Assembly: GCF_014290175.1 (NCBI RefSeq)
Contig: NZ_JACOOR010000001.1
Span: forward strand, 372,001-436,000
Reading direction: 5' to 3'
Origin: Anaerosacchariphilus hominis
GTDB taxonomy: Bacteria; Bacillota; Clostridia; Lachnospirales; Lachnospiraceae
DNA length: 64,000 bases
Position numbers and translations under genes: made by a program. Below the pieces are notes generated by a model. It did not search any database, was not told the origin of the DNA, and saw only the letters and a list, made by a program, of their open reading frames with translations. Positions 50,712 to 60,484 of this stretch are shown one piece after another (within the stretch, counting starts at the first letter, position 1; each line of letters opens with the position of its first letter).

Positions 50712-51461
50712 TCAGCACGAAGTCCCGGGCTCCGCTCCGCCTCCCTCATGGGCCCGTTTCTTCATGGTCTCCAATATCTTTTTCTCAAGCCGCGATACCT
50801 GTACCTGGGTCATTCCCAGCTCTTCAGCCACCTGACTTTGAGTTCTGTCGTAAAAGAACCGGAGTACGATCAATCTCCGTTCTTCGGGCTCCAGGGATCT
50901 CAACAGCTGCTCCAGCAGCATCCGCCGAAGCATCCGTTCTTCCTGGTCCTCCCCTTTCTCAATCCGCTCCATCAGGCTCACACCCTCTCCGTCCCCCTGG
51001 TAAATGATTTTCTGCAGGGACTCCACCTCCGTACAGCTGTCAAAGGCCTGCACCAGCTCTTCCGGCTCCACCTGCAGCTCTCCCGCCAGCTCCTCCACGC
51101 CTGGATCCCGGCCTTCCCGCATCCGAATCTCCTCCCGCAGGCGGGCACCCCGGGAGGCCAGCTCCTTCAGGGAACGGCTCACCTTGATCATGCTGTCGTC
51201 CCGCAGAAACCGCCGAATCTCCCCGGCGATCATGGGAACCGCGTAGGTGGAAAAACGAACCTCGTAGTTCAGATCGAATCGATCGATGGCCTTCATCAGT
51301 CCGATGGCCCCGATCTGGAACAGATCCTCCGCTTCCACGCCACGCCCCAGAAAGCGGCGGGCCACATGGTGAACCAGTCCCATATTTTCCTCTATCAGTG
51401 TCTCTCTTGCCTCTTTCTCTCCGTCCTGTGACCGTCGAATCAGCTCCAGAGTCCGCTCCAT
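50712..51461 (-). CDS. sigF: Forespore RNA polymerase sigma factor sigma-F
   Basis: A 249-residue sporulation sigma factor (spoIIAC). Region 2 is seen in VHHVARRFLGRGVEAEDLFQ and RFDLNYEVRFSTYAVPMIAG, with GEIRRFLRDDS; region 4 in RTQSQVAEELGMTQVQVSRL. These match sigma-F. It is held inactive by SpoIIAB until the forespore forms. It follows spoIIAB by 2 bases, the standard arrangement. Its C-terminal tail is rich in Gly/Glu and slightly longer than in Bacillus. Confidence 0.96.
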   Translation of the reverse strand: MERTLELIRRSQDGEKEARETLIEENMGLVHHVARRFLGRGVEAEDLFQIGAIGLMKAIDRFDLNYEVRFSTYAVPMIAGEIRRFLRDDSMIKVSRSLKELASRGARLREEIRMREGRDPGVEELAGELQVEPEELVQAFDSCTEVESLQKIIYQGDGEGVSLMERIEKGEDQEERMLRRMLLEQLLRSLEPEERRLIVLRFFYDRTQSQVAEELGMTQVQVSRLEKKILETMKKRAHEGGGAEPGTSC

Positions 51462-51463
51462 AG

Positions 51464-51892
51464 TCAGTCCCCGTCTGTGCCGATCTGCTTACACATGGTC
51501 ACGCAGGTGCCCTTCCCGGGCTCCGATTCCACCTGCACTTCATCCATAAAGGCCTCCATAAAGAGAAAGCCCATGCCGGAACGCCCGGCCTCCGGCCGTG
51601 AGGTATAAAGAGGCTCCATGGCCTTTTCCACATCCGGGATTCCCACGCCGGTGTCCTTTATCTGCACGGTCAGCCGCCGGCCTTCGGTCTCCCCGCAGAT
51701 CTCCACTGTATGTACCTGACCCTGGTAACCATGGATGATGGCGTTGGTTACTGCCTCGGACACGGCTGTCTTCACATCCGCCACCTCCTCCATGCTGGGA
51801 TTTAACTGGGCCATAAAGGCGGCCACCACCACCCTGGCAAAGGCTTCATTTGCCGAAATGCTGTCAAACTCCACTCTCATTCTATTCTTCAT
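51464..51892 (-). CDS. spoIIAB: Anti-sigma F factor / serine kinase
   Basis: A 142-residue GHKL-fold kinase that binds sigma-F and phosphorylates SpoIIAA. The N box is AVSEAVTNAIIHGYQG, G1 DTGVGIPD and G2 GRSGMGFLFME. The ATG overlaps the spoIIAA stop as ATGA. Confidence 0.96.
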   Translation of the reverse strand: MKNRMRVEFDSISANEAFARVVVAAFMAQLNPSMEEVADVKTAVSEAVTNAIIHGYQGQVHTVEICGETEGRRLTVQIKDTGVGIPDVEKAMEPLYTSRPEAGRSGMGFLFMEAFMDEVQVESEPGKGTCVTMCKQIGTDGD

Positions 51893-52242
51893 CTCTCCAT
51901 GCCTCCCTCTGCCCGCTCCACGGGAATGATTTTCATAATACCGGACAGCATCAGAATCTTCGCCACCCGCTCGCCCACCTGCACGGCCCGCACCTCGCCG
52001 CCCAGGGCTTTCATCATCTTATACCGGCCCATCAGCATACCGATACCGGAGCTGTCGCAGAAGCCCGTATCGGAAAAATCAAAAATCATCCGTCGGATAT
52101 TCTGTTCCTCCAGCATCCGGTCCGCACTCCTGCTGATCTCATCGGCGCTATGATGATCCAGCTCTCCCGGCACCCGGATATATAGGGTGGTTCCCTCCAG
52201 TTTCAGCCGTTCCGGCTTTTGTGTCCGTCTTTTCTTTTTCAT
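51889..52242 (-). CDS. spoIIAA: Anti-sigma F factor antagonist
   Basis: A 117-residue STAS-domain protein. The serine phosphorylated by SpoIIAB lies in DTGFCDSSGIGMLMGRYK. A short, strongly basic N-terminus (MKKKRRTQKPERLK) precedes the domain. The start at 52242 has GGAGG 7 bases upstream; the longer open frame runs through the terminator of the upstream gene and is not used. It is first gene of the spoIIA operon. Confidence 0.94.
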   Translation of the reverse strand: MKKKRRTQKPERLKLEGTTLYIRVPGELDHHSADEISRSADRMLEEQNIRRMIFDFSDTGFCDSSGIGMLMGRYKMMKALGGEVRAVQVGERVAKILMLSGIMKIIPVERAEGGMER

Positions 52243-52322
52243 GACTATTCCTCCGTTTCCCCGGCTCTCCCTCCTGACCGGGTTCCTTTTCCTGTCATTT
52301 CCGCATACAGGCAAAACAAAAA

Positions 52323-52360
52323 GGACACACAGACTGACATTTCTGTCAATCCGTATGTCC
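52323..52360 (-). terminator. Terminator of the zinc-ribbon TPR gene
   Basis: The 17-base arms (52323-52339 and 52344-52360) pair fully on the minus-strand RNA, counting G-U pairs, around a GAAA tetraloop, followed by TTTTTGTTTT. It insulates the spoIIA operon from the genes upstream. Confidence 0.92.
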
Positions 52361-52387
52361 CTTACTTCAGGGTTTATCTGGGGCAGG

Positions 52388-53845
52388 TTACTGTCCCGCC
52401 GCCGTGTCCTGTCCCGCAGTATCTGTGGCGCCGGAGCTCTGGGTGGTCGTGGTCTGCGTCTGCCCGCCCAGCCGCTGAATGGCCTGGGTACAGTAATTTG
52501 CCCGGGATGTGCCCGGATAATTGTCCAGGAAAGTCTGGAACATGGCGATGGCCTTATCATTCTGCTGAAGACTTTCATAGGAACGGGCCAGATAGTACAC
52601 GGCATAGCCGTTATCGTACTTGGCGTCCGTAGCCGCCACCTGCTCCAGATTCGTCACAGCTTCCTCGTAGTTCTTGGCATCATAAGCCGTCACACCTGCA
52701 TCGTACAGGTTCTTCACATCATCCGCGTGGAGGCTGCCATACATTTGATTGTAAATGGCTTTGGCATTGTCGGACAGTTCATCCGCTTTTACACTGTCAA
52801 GGGCTGTCTTCGCGCTCTCTGTATCTCCCGCCTGGAAGCTGGTATACGCATCAATCAGCAGCTCATAGCTTCCGCCTTGGGCTTCTGTCCCTTCTTCGCT
52901 GCTGTCTCCCGTACCCTGCAGATCGTCCAGCTGACTCTGGAGCTTATTGATCTCCGTCTGCTTCGCCGAGATTTCATCACTGTAGGTGCGAATCTGGGTG
53001 TTGGTCTCGCTGCGCACCTGGCGCACCTTGGCCGGTACGGCCAGGAACCACATGAGGGCCACGCCCACAACCAGTCCGATGAAAATATTCAGGACCGTAT
53101 TCATACCTGTGTTCTCTTTATAAGTGGACGGCATAATAATGGTCTCATTTCCGCTGGTATAGGAAATGATATCCTTATTCGCGCTTTCCTTATTTTCCTT
53201 TTCCGGCTTCTGTCCGCGGCTGACTGCCTTTCCGGCCAGTTCCTCCAGCTCCGCCTGATAATGCAGGGAAACGCTGTCTGTCCGGTCGATGTCCAACGCC
53301 CGCCGAAGCTCTCTTCCGGCCCGCTCGTACTCCTCCGTGCGGATATAAAGCAGCGCCAGCAGCTGATGGGCCTTCACCAGCTTCGGATTCAGGGAAAGAA
53401 CCTTTTTCAACTGGATGATCGCCAGATCCTCACTGCCCTGCTGGCAGTAAAGCAGGGACTGGTTATACTTCTTAATAGTCTGATTGATGGTTTCCAGTCT
53501 GGCGGGATTCGCCTGAATGGCCTGGATATACTCATCCGCAGCGTTCTTCTCCGGCTCCAGATTCTTGCTGATGATCCATTCGGTCAGGGCGGAAACCACC
53601 TCGCCTACCTCGAAATAAATCAGACCCAGCAGATTTCGCGCATGAATATGATTCTTATTCAGCTCCAGACAGTAGCGCAGATCCTGAACCGCTCCGGAAA
53701 GATTCCGGGCGTTGGCCTTCTCCAGACCCATATTGTAGTAGGTATTGGATAATCGGATGATTTTCTCATAGACCCGGATCTCTGTCCCGCAGGAACTGCA
53801 GTAGCCCGGATCTGTAAGCGTCGCTCCACATTTTATACAGCGCAT
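52388..53845 (-). CDS. Zinc-ribbon TPR membrane protein
   Basis: A 485-residue protein. It has an N-terminal zinc ribbon (MRCIKCGATLTDPGYCSSCG, four Cys), cytoplasmic TPR units (to about residue 200), a single membrane helix (about 250-270, VLNIFIGLVVGVALMWFLAV), a coiled-coil segment (EISAKQTEINKLQSQLDDLQ), then more TPR-like repeats and a Thr/Gln-rich tail outside. This layout is conserved in Lachnospiraceae, of unknown role, perhaps an envelope scaffold. It follows a 48-codon gene and folC in the same direction. Confidence 0.75.
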   Translation of the reverse strand: MRCIKCGATLTDPGYCSSCGTEIRVYEKIIRLSNTYYNMGLEKANARNLSGAVQDLRYCLELNKNHIHARNLLGLIYFEVGEVVSALTEWIISKNLEPEKNAADEYIQAIQANPARLETINQTIKKYNQSLLYCQQGSEDLAIIQLKKVLSLNPKLVKAHQLLALLYIRTEEYERAGRELRRALDIDRTDSVSLHYQAELEELAGKAVSRGQKPEKENKESANKDIISYTSGNETIIMPSTYKENTGMNTVLNIFIGLVVGVALMWFLAVPAKVRQVRSETNTQIRTYSDEISAKQTEINKLQSQLDDLQGTGDSSEEGTEAQGGSYELLIDAYTSFQAGDTESAKTALDSVKADELSDNAKAIYNQMYGSLHADDVKNLYDAGVTAYDAKNYEEAVTNLEQVAATDAKYDNGYAVYYLARSYESLQQNDKAIAMFQTFLDNYPGTSRANYCTQAIQRLGGQTQTTTTQSSGATDTAGQDTAAGQ

Positions 53846-53861
53846 AGATTCCTCCTCTGAC

Positions 53862-54008
53862 TCAGCGATGACTGCCCTTCATCTCTTTCAGCATTTCATC
53901 GAGAAGGTCTGACATGTCTTTGGGCTTGTTACGGTATACGTTGTCCTCCACCTGCTCTACCTCCAGGCTGGGATGGAATTTCTTCAGTTCTTCCTCAAAG
54001 TCAATCAT
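53862..54008 (-). CDS. 48-residue conserved-looking small protein overlapping folC
   Basis: Translation is MIDFEEELKKFHPSLEVEQV-(EDNVYRNKPKDMSDLLDEML)-KEMKGSHR. AGGAGG lies 7 bases before ATG 54006-54008, and the first codons overlap the folC stop (AATGATTGA). It is acidic, helical at both ends, without a membrane segment. The good ribosome site, the overlap with folC and the tight spacing to the next gene (16 bases) argue that it is real. Function unknown. Confidence 0.75.
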   Translation of the reverse strand: MIDFEEELKKFHPSLEVEQVEDNVYRNKPKDMSDLLDEMLKEMKGSHR

Positions 54009-55308
54009 TTGCCGTCCTCCTGTCCCGCAATATTTTTTTAATGCTTCCTACCAGATAGAGAGAACCCACACAGAATAAGATGCCGTCTCCCTTTTCTTTC
54101 AGTGCTTCCTCAAATGCTTCTTCCACATCCGGAATGGCTGTGATCTGCTTCTGTCCGAACTGCTCAAACAGTCCCTTGGGCTCCTTCACATCCACGCTCC
54201 GATAGCCGCCCACCTCAGTCACGATGACCCTCTCCAGGCGCAGCTCCCTGCAAATGGTCTCGATCATGTGGCGGTAGTCCTTGTCACCCACTGCCGCAAA
54301 GAGCAGGGTCACCGGATAATCCGCCTCCAGCCGTTTGGCCGTCCGCACGAACTCCTCCACGCCTGCCTCGTTATGGGCGCCGTCGATGATGACGCCGGGC
54401 AGTACGGTCTCCATTCTGCCCTGCCAGCGCATGTCCGTGATCCCTTTCCGGATGATTTCATCGGTAAAAATGCCTTCCTGATCCATCACACGGATGGCCG
54501 TGACCGCCTCGGTGGCGTTCTTCATCTGATACTCCGCCACGCTGGATATGGAAAGACTGATATCATCATAATACCCACAATGAATGGAAAAATCAATATT
54601 TTTCTGCGACGAACTGGAAATTTTATACATTTCCGAATGGATGCCGTAGGCAGGGGCATGCAGTTCCTTTGCCCGGGCCAGAATGACCTCCTCCGCCTCC
54701 CGGCAGGATGCGTCGTAGACCACCGGAACGCCCTCCTTGATGATGCCTGCTTTCTCTCCTGCAATGGCCGCCACCGTATCGCCCAGATACTCGGTGTGAT
54801 CCAGACTGATGGAGGTCAACACCGTCACCAGAGGATGGGCGATGGAGTTGGTGGCGTCCAGGCGGCCGCCCAGGCCTGTCTCCAGCACCAGGTACTCCAC
54901 CCTGGCCTGCTCAAAGATCACCATGCCAATCAGGAACAGCAGCTCAAAGTAAGTGGGATGGGGGTAGCCCTCCTCCTTCATGGCGTTCACACAGTCCATG
55001 ACTTTATGGAAGGCCGCCAGAAAGGCTTCATCAGACACCTGATCCTCATCAATGACAAAACGCTCGTTGATATCCACCAGATGGGGAGAAATAAAAAGTC
55101 CCGTCCGCTTTCCCGCCGCATGGAGCATGGAAGCCAGAAAAGAGCATACAGAGCCCTTTCCGTTGGTTCCCGCCACATGGAGCAGCTTCATCTTTTCCTG
55201 AGGATCCCCCAGCCTCTGTAAAAAAGCCCGTGTGTGATCCAGGGAATTCTTCTTCGTAAATTTCGGTGTTTCGTCAATATAGTCTACCGCTTCCTGATAG
55301 GTCATCAT
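54001..55308 (-). CDS. folC: Bifunctional folylpolyglutamate synthase/dihydrofolate synthase
   Basis: A 435-residue Mur-ligase-type enzyme adding glutamate to folates. The P-loop is HVAGTNGKGSVCSFLASML, followed by RTGLFISPHLVDINERF. The ETGLGGRLDATNSI block, SISLDHTEYLGDTVAAIAGE with the conserved lysine after it (KAGI), and the C-terminal WQGRMETV / IIDGAHNEAG motifs are all present. The start overlaps the sulfatase gene stop by 4 bases (ATGA). Confidence 0.95.
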   Translation of the reverse strand: MMTYQEAVDYIDETPKFTKKNSLDHTRAFLQRLGDPQEKMKLLHVAGTNGKGSVCSFLASMLHAAGKRTGLFISPHLVDINERFVIDEDQVSDEAFLAAFHKVMDCVNAMKEEGYPHPTYFELLFLIGMVIFEQARVEYLVLETGLGGRLDATNSIAHPLVTVLTSISLDHTEYLGDTVAAIAGEKAGIIKEGVPVVYDASCREAEEVILARAKELHAPAYGIHSEMYKISSSSQKNIDFSIHCGYYDDISLSISSVAEYQMKNATEAVTAIRVMDQEGIFTDEIIRKGITDMRWQGRMETVLPGVIIDGAHNEAGVEEFVRTAKRLEADYPVTLLFAAVGDKDYRHMIETICRELRLERVIVTEVGGYRSVDVKEPKGLFEQFGQKQITAIPDVEEAFEEALKEKGDGILFCVGSLYLVGSIKKILRDRRTAND

Positions 55309-57470
55309 TGTGCAGTTCCCGTCCCTTCTGTTGTATCGGTGGTTTCATCGGTCTCCTCGGTGGTCTCCTCCACCACAGGAACCTTGTATTCGTAAGTGTT
55401 GCCCTCGCTCAGCACCCGTTTTGCCTTGCCTGGCGCCAGCTGCTTCACGGAGATCTGCGCGTCCTCCGTCAGCTTCACCTTCTTCACCTGCAGTACATGA
55501 CTGCTGATGAACTTGGTGTTCTGCCACTCATCGTTGATATAGATCTTGCTGGCTGTGGTAAAGTTCCGTCCGAACACGTAGAACTTATTCTCGCCCGGCA
55601 GCGGAATTACACGGGTGATCTCCGGCTGATGGATACCCATCTGCATATTGATGGTCTCAAAGGGCGTGGTTCCGTCATCGCCGTAAGCGTATTTCTTTCC
55701 ATAGAGAAGGTCGTACTGCAGAAGCTCCATATCCGGCAGATACCATTTGGACTTACGCCGGTTCTGATGATACTGCATCATGGTTCCCTCATGGATATTG
55801 ACCTTATCCAGCACCTCGGCCGCGATCTGGTAGGAGCAGAGGGTCTGATCCACCTTCTCCAGTCCCATATTGTCCACGATGACGTAGCTGGTGTCGAAGA
55901 GGTAACGGTTTGTCACATCCTCCACGGTCAGGCCCAAGGTCGGCAGATGGTCGCCGTACATCACAAGCACGTATTTCTCGCCGAAATTATCCAGGGCGTT
56001 GATCAGGTCCGCCACGAACTGATCCATCTCATGGAGCTGATTTACATAATACTCCCACTGATTATTCTTTTCTTCAGTGGCAGCGCCGGTCACCTTGATG
56101 GCCGGATCCTCCAGCACCTTTTCGGTGGGATACTCGCCGTGTCCCTGCACGGAAATCGTATAAATAAAGTCCTGCCGGGCTGTGGATTTCAGGTTATCCA
56201 GAATCTGCTCCACCAGAATCTCGTCCTTCAGCCAACCGTTTGCTGTGGTATTGGACACATCCATATACTCTTTGGAAGTATAGGTGTCGAAGCCCAGATT
56301 TTTAAATACGTCGGCACGGCTGTAGAAGGTAGCCTTGTTATTATGGATGGCGTGGGTGGCATAACCCAGGTTCCGCAGGTCGTAGGCCACGCTCTCACAG
56401 GTGGTTTTCTTCAGAATGGTCTTATAGGGATACTCGCCCGGTCCGAAATACCGCAGATTCATGCCGGTGATGGACTCAAACTCCGTATTGGCCGTTCCGG
56501 CGCCCACGGAAGGCACCTTGTATGCTCCTGAAGAATACTCCTGCATCAGCCGGTGGAAATTCGGGATGGGATCCTCGGAGAACTCCAGCCACTCCACTGT
56601 GGTGGGATCAAAGAAGGTCTCCAGCTGCAGCATGAGGATATTCGGCTTTTCCGTATCATTATCCGCGCTTAAAGCCACCTTTTTATCGTCCTCCACGATC
56701 TTGTCGATGGTCTCCTTGGAATAATCATAGGGCTGGTTCATACCTGTGGCCAGCAGACTGCAGAAAAAGCAGTAGGGCAGGCCGTAATCCTGATACGCAA
56801 AGGCGATATTTCCAAAATAGGTGGACAGCACACGCTGCTCCAGACAGAGCTTTGTGCTTCCCGCAAATAAAATCGGGACGATAATCACGCCTGCGATGCT
56901 TAAGGGCCATTTTACCTTTTTCTGATATTTCGGCGCGTACTTCCACAGGAGTACCAGCACCGCCACTCCCAGAAGCACACCGCCCACCTGGGTAATCAGC
57001 TTCATCGGCGACATATACAGACCTACCACGTCCAGCGCGTCGGTAATCAGATGCAGATCCTGTCCGGTAAACGGCGTAACGCGGCTATTTAGTATCGTTC
57101 CGTTCATATAGCCCAGGTATATCCAAAAGGCCGTAATCAGAAGACGCACAAAAATACGTCTCCGGAACAGATACACGATCATAAAGGTCATGAAAATCAT
57201 AAAGGTATTATAAGCGTATACCTTCGGACTTCCTATCATAAAGTTCCATGCTTCCAGCGCTGAATGTCTGGACATGGTCTCCATGATAAAATAGATTCCA
57301 GCCGCCATCAGGGCATGGAATAACAGAGAAAACCGGTTCATGAATGCCACCGGCTTCTCCATGGTCTTACTGCACCCCTCACTCCACTTGTTCAGAAAAG
57401 CGCCGCAGCGCATGATGAATTTCTTCACCGCAGCACCGCAGGCCTTTACCATTTGTAAAAACTTTTTCAT
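55305..57470 (-). CDS. LtaS-like sulfatase-family membrane protein
   Basis: A 721-residue protein. Five membrane helices fill the first 230 residues, followed by an extracellular alkaline-phosphatase-superfamily domain. Metal and nucleophile regions are NILMLQLETFFDP (Glu ligand), VGAGTANTEFESITGMN (Thr nucleophile), YTISVQGHGEYP and VLVMYGDHLPTLG (Asp-His ligands). It resembles lipoteichoic-acid synthase, polymerising glycerol phosphate on the outer face. A C-terminal Ig-like beta domain (about 610-700) and a Thr-rich tail go beyond the usual LtaS length. It sits between valS and folC in one run of genes. Confidence 0.88.
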   Translation of the reverse strand: MKKFLQMVKACGAAVKKFIMRCGAFLNKWSEGCSKTMEKPVAFMNRFSLLFHALMAAGIYFIMETMSRHSALEAWNFMIGSPKVYAYNTFMIFMTFMIVYLFRRRIFVRLLITAFWIYLGYMNGTILNSRVTPFTGQDLHLITDALDVVGLYMSPMKLITQVGGVLLGVAVLVLLWKYAPKYQKKVKWPLSIAGVIIVPILFAGSTKLCLEQRVLSTYFGNIAFAYQDYGLPYCFFCSLLATGMNQPYDYSKETIDKIVEDDKKVALSADNDTEKPNILMLQLETFFDPTTVEWLEFSEDPIPNFHRLMQEYSSGAYKVPSVGAGTANTEFESITGMNLRYFGPGEYPYKTILKKTTCESVAYDLRNLGYATHAIHNNKATFYSRADVFKNLGFDTYTSKEYMDVSNTTANGWLKDEILVEQILDNLKSTARQDFIYTISVQGHGEYPTEKVLEDPAIKVTGAATEEKNNQWEYYVNQLHEMDQFVADLINALDNFGEKYVLVMYGDHLPTLGLTVEDVTNRYLFDTSYVIVDNMGLEKVDQTLCSYQIAAEVLDKVNIHEGTMMQYHQNRRKSKWYLPDMELLQYDLLYGKKYAYGDDGTTPFETINMQMGIHQPEITRVIPLPGENKFYVFGRNFTTASKIYINDEWQNTKFISSHVLQVKKVKLTEDAQISVKQLAPGKAKRVLSEGNTYEYKVPVVEETTEETDETTDTTEGTGTAQ

Positions 57471-57485
57471 AAAATCCTCTCTTAC

Positions 57486-60125
57486 TTATTTCACCAAAGC
57501 ATTCAGATGCTCTTTCACCTGATTCATCATCTGGGTGTACTTCTCCAGCTTCTCTTTCTCCTCGTCAATCTTACTCTGGGGAGCCTTACTAATGAACTTC
57601 TCATTGCTCAGCATGCCGTTTACACGGGCCAGCTCTTTGGTCAGACGCTCCTCCTCTTTCTTCAGGCGCTCAATCTCTTTATCCAGATCTACCAGCTCCG
57701 CGAAGGGCATATATACCGCCGCGTCCGGAATCAGCGCGGAAACCGCGTCCTCACCGATGCCTGTCTTGTCTGCCTGTACGGTTACCTGGCTTGCATAGCT
57801 TAAGGTGCCGAAGAAGGACTTACTTCCCTCAAATACCGCGCGTACCTCCGGCTTCTCGGATACCACGATCACATGAGCCTTCTTGCTGGGCGGAACGTTC
57901 ATGGAAGAACGCACGTTACGGATGGAACGGACAGCTTCTTTGAGCAGCTCTACCTCGGTCTCTTCCTTTTCAAAGCTCCACTCCTCCTTAAACTCCGGCC
58001 ATGCAGAAATCATGATGGACTCCTCTCCGGTCAGGTTCCGGTAAATCTCCTCGGTAATGAAGGGCATATAGGGATGCAGAAGCTTCAGGGCGTTGGTCAA
58101 TACGGTCTTCAGCGTCCACAGGGCTGCCGCCTTAGTCTGATCCTCTTCATTATAGAGACGGGGCTTCACCATCTCGATATACCAATCGCAGAACTCCTCC
58201 CAGATGAAGTCATAAAGCTTCTGAACGGCGATACCCAGCTCAAATTTATCCATATTGGCCGTCACGTCCTGTGCCAGTGTGTTGACCTTGGACAGAATCC
58301 ACTTGTCGGCTCCGGTGAGCTCAGACGGATCCATGGCTTCCGGAACCTCTGCCTTTTCAATGTTCATCATGATGAAACGGGAAGCGTTCCAGATCTTGTT
58401 GGCAAAGTTACGGCTGGCCTCCACACGCTCCATATAGAAACGCATGTCATTGCCGGGGGCGTTGCCGGTAACCAGGGTGAAGCGCAGAGCGTCCGCGCCG
58501 TACTGGTCAATGATCTCCAGCGGGTCGATACCGTTTCCCAGAGACTTACTCATCTTGCGTCCCAGAGAGTCACGAACCAGGCCGTGGATCAATACGTGAT
58601 GGAACGGGCACTTTCCGGTCTGTTCATAGCCTGAAAATACCATACGGATTACCCAGAAGAAGATGATATCGTATCCGGTTACCAGTACGTCGGTGGGATA
58701 GAAGTAGTCCAGATCCTCGGTGTTCTCAGGCCAGCCTAAAGTGGAGAAGGGCCACAGCGCAGAGGAGAACCAGGTGTCCAGGGTATCCGGATCCTGTGTG
58801 AAATGGGTTCCGCCGCACTTCGGACACACCTTCGGCATCTCCCGATCTACCACGATCTCGCCGCAGTCGTCGCAATAATATGCCGGAATCCGGTGTCCCC
58901 ACCAGAGCTGTCTGGAGATACACCAGTCGCGGATATTCTCCAGCCAGTGCAGATAAGTCTTGTCGAAACGCTCCGGCACGAAAGTCAGATCGCCGTTCTT
59001 AACAGCTTCGATGGCCGGTTTTGCCATTTCCTCCATCTTCACAAACCATTGCTGCTTGATCATGGGCTCCACGGTGGTACCGCAGCGATCGTGGGTTCCT
59101 ACGTTATGAACATGATCTACCACCTTCACCAGCAGGCCCTGCTCCTTCAGCTCTTCTACCATCACTTTACGTGCCTCGTAGCGATCCATGCCTGCATATT
59201 TGCCGCCATTCTCATTGATGGTGGCGTCGTCGTTCATGATATTGATTTCCGGCAGGTTGTGACGTCTTCCTACCTCGAAGTCGTTGGGGTCGTGTGCCGG
59301 AGTAATCTTTACCACGCCGGTACCAAACTCCTTATCCACATACGCGTCGGCGATGACAGGAATCTCACGGCCTACCAACGGCAGAATGACGGTCTTGCCC
59401 ACGATGTCCTTATAGCGCTCATCGTCCGGGTTTACAGCCAGGGCGCTGTCGCCCAGCAGTGTCTCCGGTCTGGTGGTAGCGATCTCTACGAACTTGTCGC
59501 TGCCCTTAATCGGATAATTGATATGCCAGAAATGGCCTGCCTGCTCCTCGTGCTCTACCTCTGCGTCAGAGATAGAGGTCTTGCAGACCGGACACCAGTT
59601 GATGATACGGGAGCCCTTATAGATATAGCCCTTCTTATGCAGGCGCAGGAATACCTCCTGTACGGCCTTGGAGCAGCCTTCGTCCATGGTGAAGCGCTCT
59701 CTGTCCCAGTCGCAGGAGGAGCCAATCTTCTTCAGCTGATCTACGATGGTGCGGCCATACTCTTCCCGCCACTCCCAGGTTCTCTTTAAGAAGCCCTCGC
59801 GGCCCAGCTCGTTCTTATCGATACCTTCCGACTTCAGCTGGTTGATGACCTTAACCTCTGTGGAAATGGACGCATGATCGGTTCCCGGAATCCACAGCGC
59901 ATTGTAGCCCTGCATTCTCTTGTATCGGATCAGGATATCCTGCAGGGTATTGTCCAGGGCATGTCCCATGTGCAGCTTTCCTGTGATATTGGGAGGCGGC
60001 ATGACAATCGTGAACGGTTTTTTACTCCGATCCACCTCTGCATGGAAATACTTTTTCTCCAGCCACTCTCCGTAAATACGATCCTCCATCTGCTTCGGAT
60101 CATAGGTCTTTGCCAACTCTTTCAT
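57486..60125 (-). CDS. valS: Valyl-tRNA synthetase
   Basis: An 879-residue class I synthetase. The HIGH motif is [15 protein letters not shown], and KMSKS is in [17 protein letters not shown]. The editing domain holds [20 protein letters not shown] zinc-type cluster CDDCGEIV...CPKCGG and the C-terminal coiled coil ([20 protein letters not shown]) are present. The ribosome site is GGAGGAAC. Transcription is controlled by the T-box leader immediately upstream. Confidence 0.97.
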   Translation of the reverse strand: MKELAKTYDPKQMEDRIYGEWLEKKYFHAEVDRSKKPFTIVMPPPNITGKLHMGHALDNTLQDILIRYKRMQGYNALWIPGTDHASISTEVKVINQLKSEGIDKNELGREGFLKRTWEWREEYGRTIVDQLKKIGSSCDWDRERFTMDEGCSKAVQEVFLRLHKKGYIYKGSRIINWCPVCKTSISDAEVEHEEQAGHFWHINYPIKGSDKFVEIATTRPETLLGDSALAVNPDDERYKDIVGKTVILPLVGREIPVIADAYVDKEFGTGVVKITPAHDPNDFEVGRRHNLPEINIMNDDATINENGGKYAGMDRYEARKVMVEELKEQGLLVKVVDHVHNVGTHDRCGTTVEPMIKQQWFVKMEEMAKPAIEAVKNGDLTFVPERFDKTYLHWLENIRDWCISRQLWWGHRIPAYYCDDCGEIVVDREMPKVCPKCGGTHFTQDPDTLDTWFSSALWPFSTLGWPENTEDLDYFYPTDVLVTGYDIIFFWVIRMVFSGYEQTGKCPFHHVLIHGLVRDSLGRKMSKSLGNGIDPLEIIDQYGADALRFTLVTGNAPGNDMRFYMERVEASRNFANKIWNASRFIMMNIEKAEVPEAMDPSELTGADKWILSKVNTLAQDVTANMDKFELGIAVQKLYDFIWEEFCDWYIEMVKPRLYNEEDQTKAAALWTLKTVLTNALKLLHPYMPFITEEIYRNLTGEESIMISAWPEFKEEWSFEKEETEVELLKEAVRSIRNVRSSMNVPPSKKAHVIVVSEKPEVRAVFEGSKSFFGTLSYASQVTVQADKTGIGEDAVSALIPDAAVYMPFAELVDLDKEIERLKKEEERLTKELARVNGMLSNEKFISKAPQSKIDEEKEKLEKYTQMMNQVKEHLNALVK

Positions 60126-60159
60126 TCTGTTCCTCCTTCGGTTTCCTTGGATTTCTCCT

Positions 60160-60440
60160 GCGAAAAAAATAAACGCCCTCTCATATATGAAAGGGCGCTT
60201 GTGCGCGGTACCACCTTACTTATGAAGCGAAAGCCGCCTCATATCTCTCACCCTTTAACGCTGGTCGGGCGTGAATGGCTAGGGATATTCCGTTCACCAC
60301 TCCGGCTCCAAAGCTACCTTCCGCAGGCGACCCTTCCACGACAGCCTCTCAGCCCATGAGCCGTCCTCTCTTTTGACGTGTGTCCCGCGTACTCCTCTTT
60401 TTCTCTGCCTTTATAAGTTATTGTATTCCTGTCTAACTGT
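60160..60440 (-). promoter_or_regulatory. T-box leader (tRNA-Val sensing) of valS
   Basis: The minus-strand leader carries the T-box sequence AAGGTGGTACCGCG (60204-60217). Its UGGU bulge would pair with the ACCA end of uncharged tRNA carrying an A discriminator, as tRNA-Val does. A terminator follows: arms at 60174-60184 and 60187-60197 giving CGCCCTTTCAT/ATGAGAGGGCG, then TTTATTTTTTT. Upstream lie stem I features (AGAGGAGTA at about 60385-60393). The specifier codon was not assigned with confidence. Confidence 0.92.
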
Positions 60441-60445
60441 AGGTA

Positions 60446-60474
60446 AATATAGCAGTCTTTCCGCGGATTGTCAA
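60446..60474 (-). promoter_or_regulatory. valS promoter
   Basis: On the minus strand: TTGACA (60469-60474), 17 bases, TATATT (60446-60451), directly upstream of the T-box leader. Confidence 0.85.
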
Positions 60475-60484
60475 GGCTTCGCGC

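Noticed and set aside
52187..53752. 521-codon plus-strand reading opposite the zinc-ribbon TPR gene
   Set aside because: The minus strand has a zinc ribbon, TPRs, a membrane helix and a ribosome site. The plus reading also crosses a terminator hairpin.
58803..59789. 328-codon reading opposite valS
   Set aside because: Shadow of a highly conserved synthetase, no ribosome site or recognisable motif.
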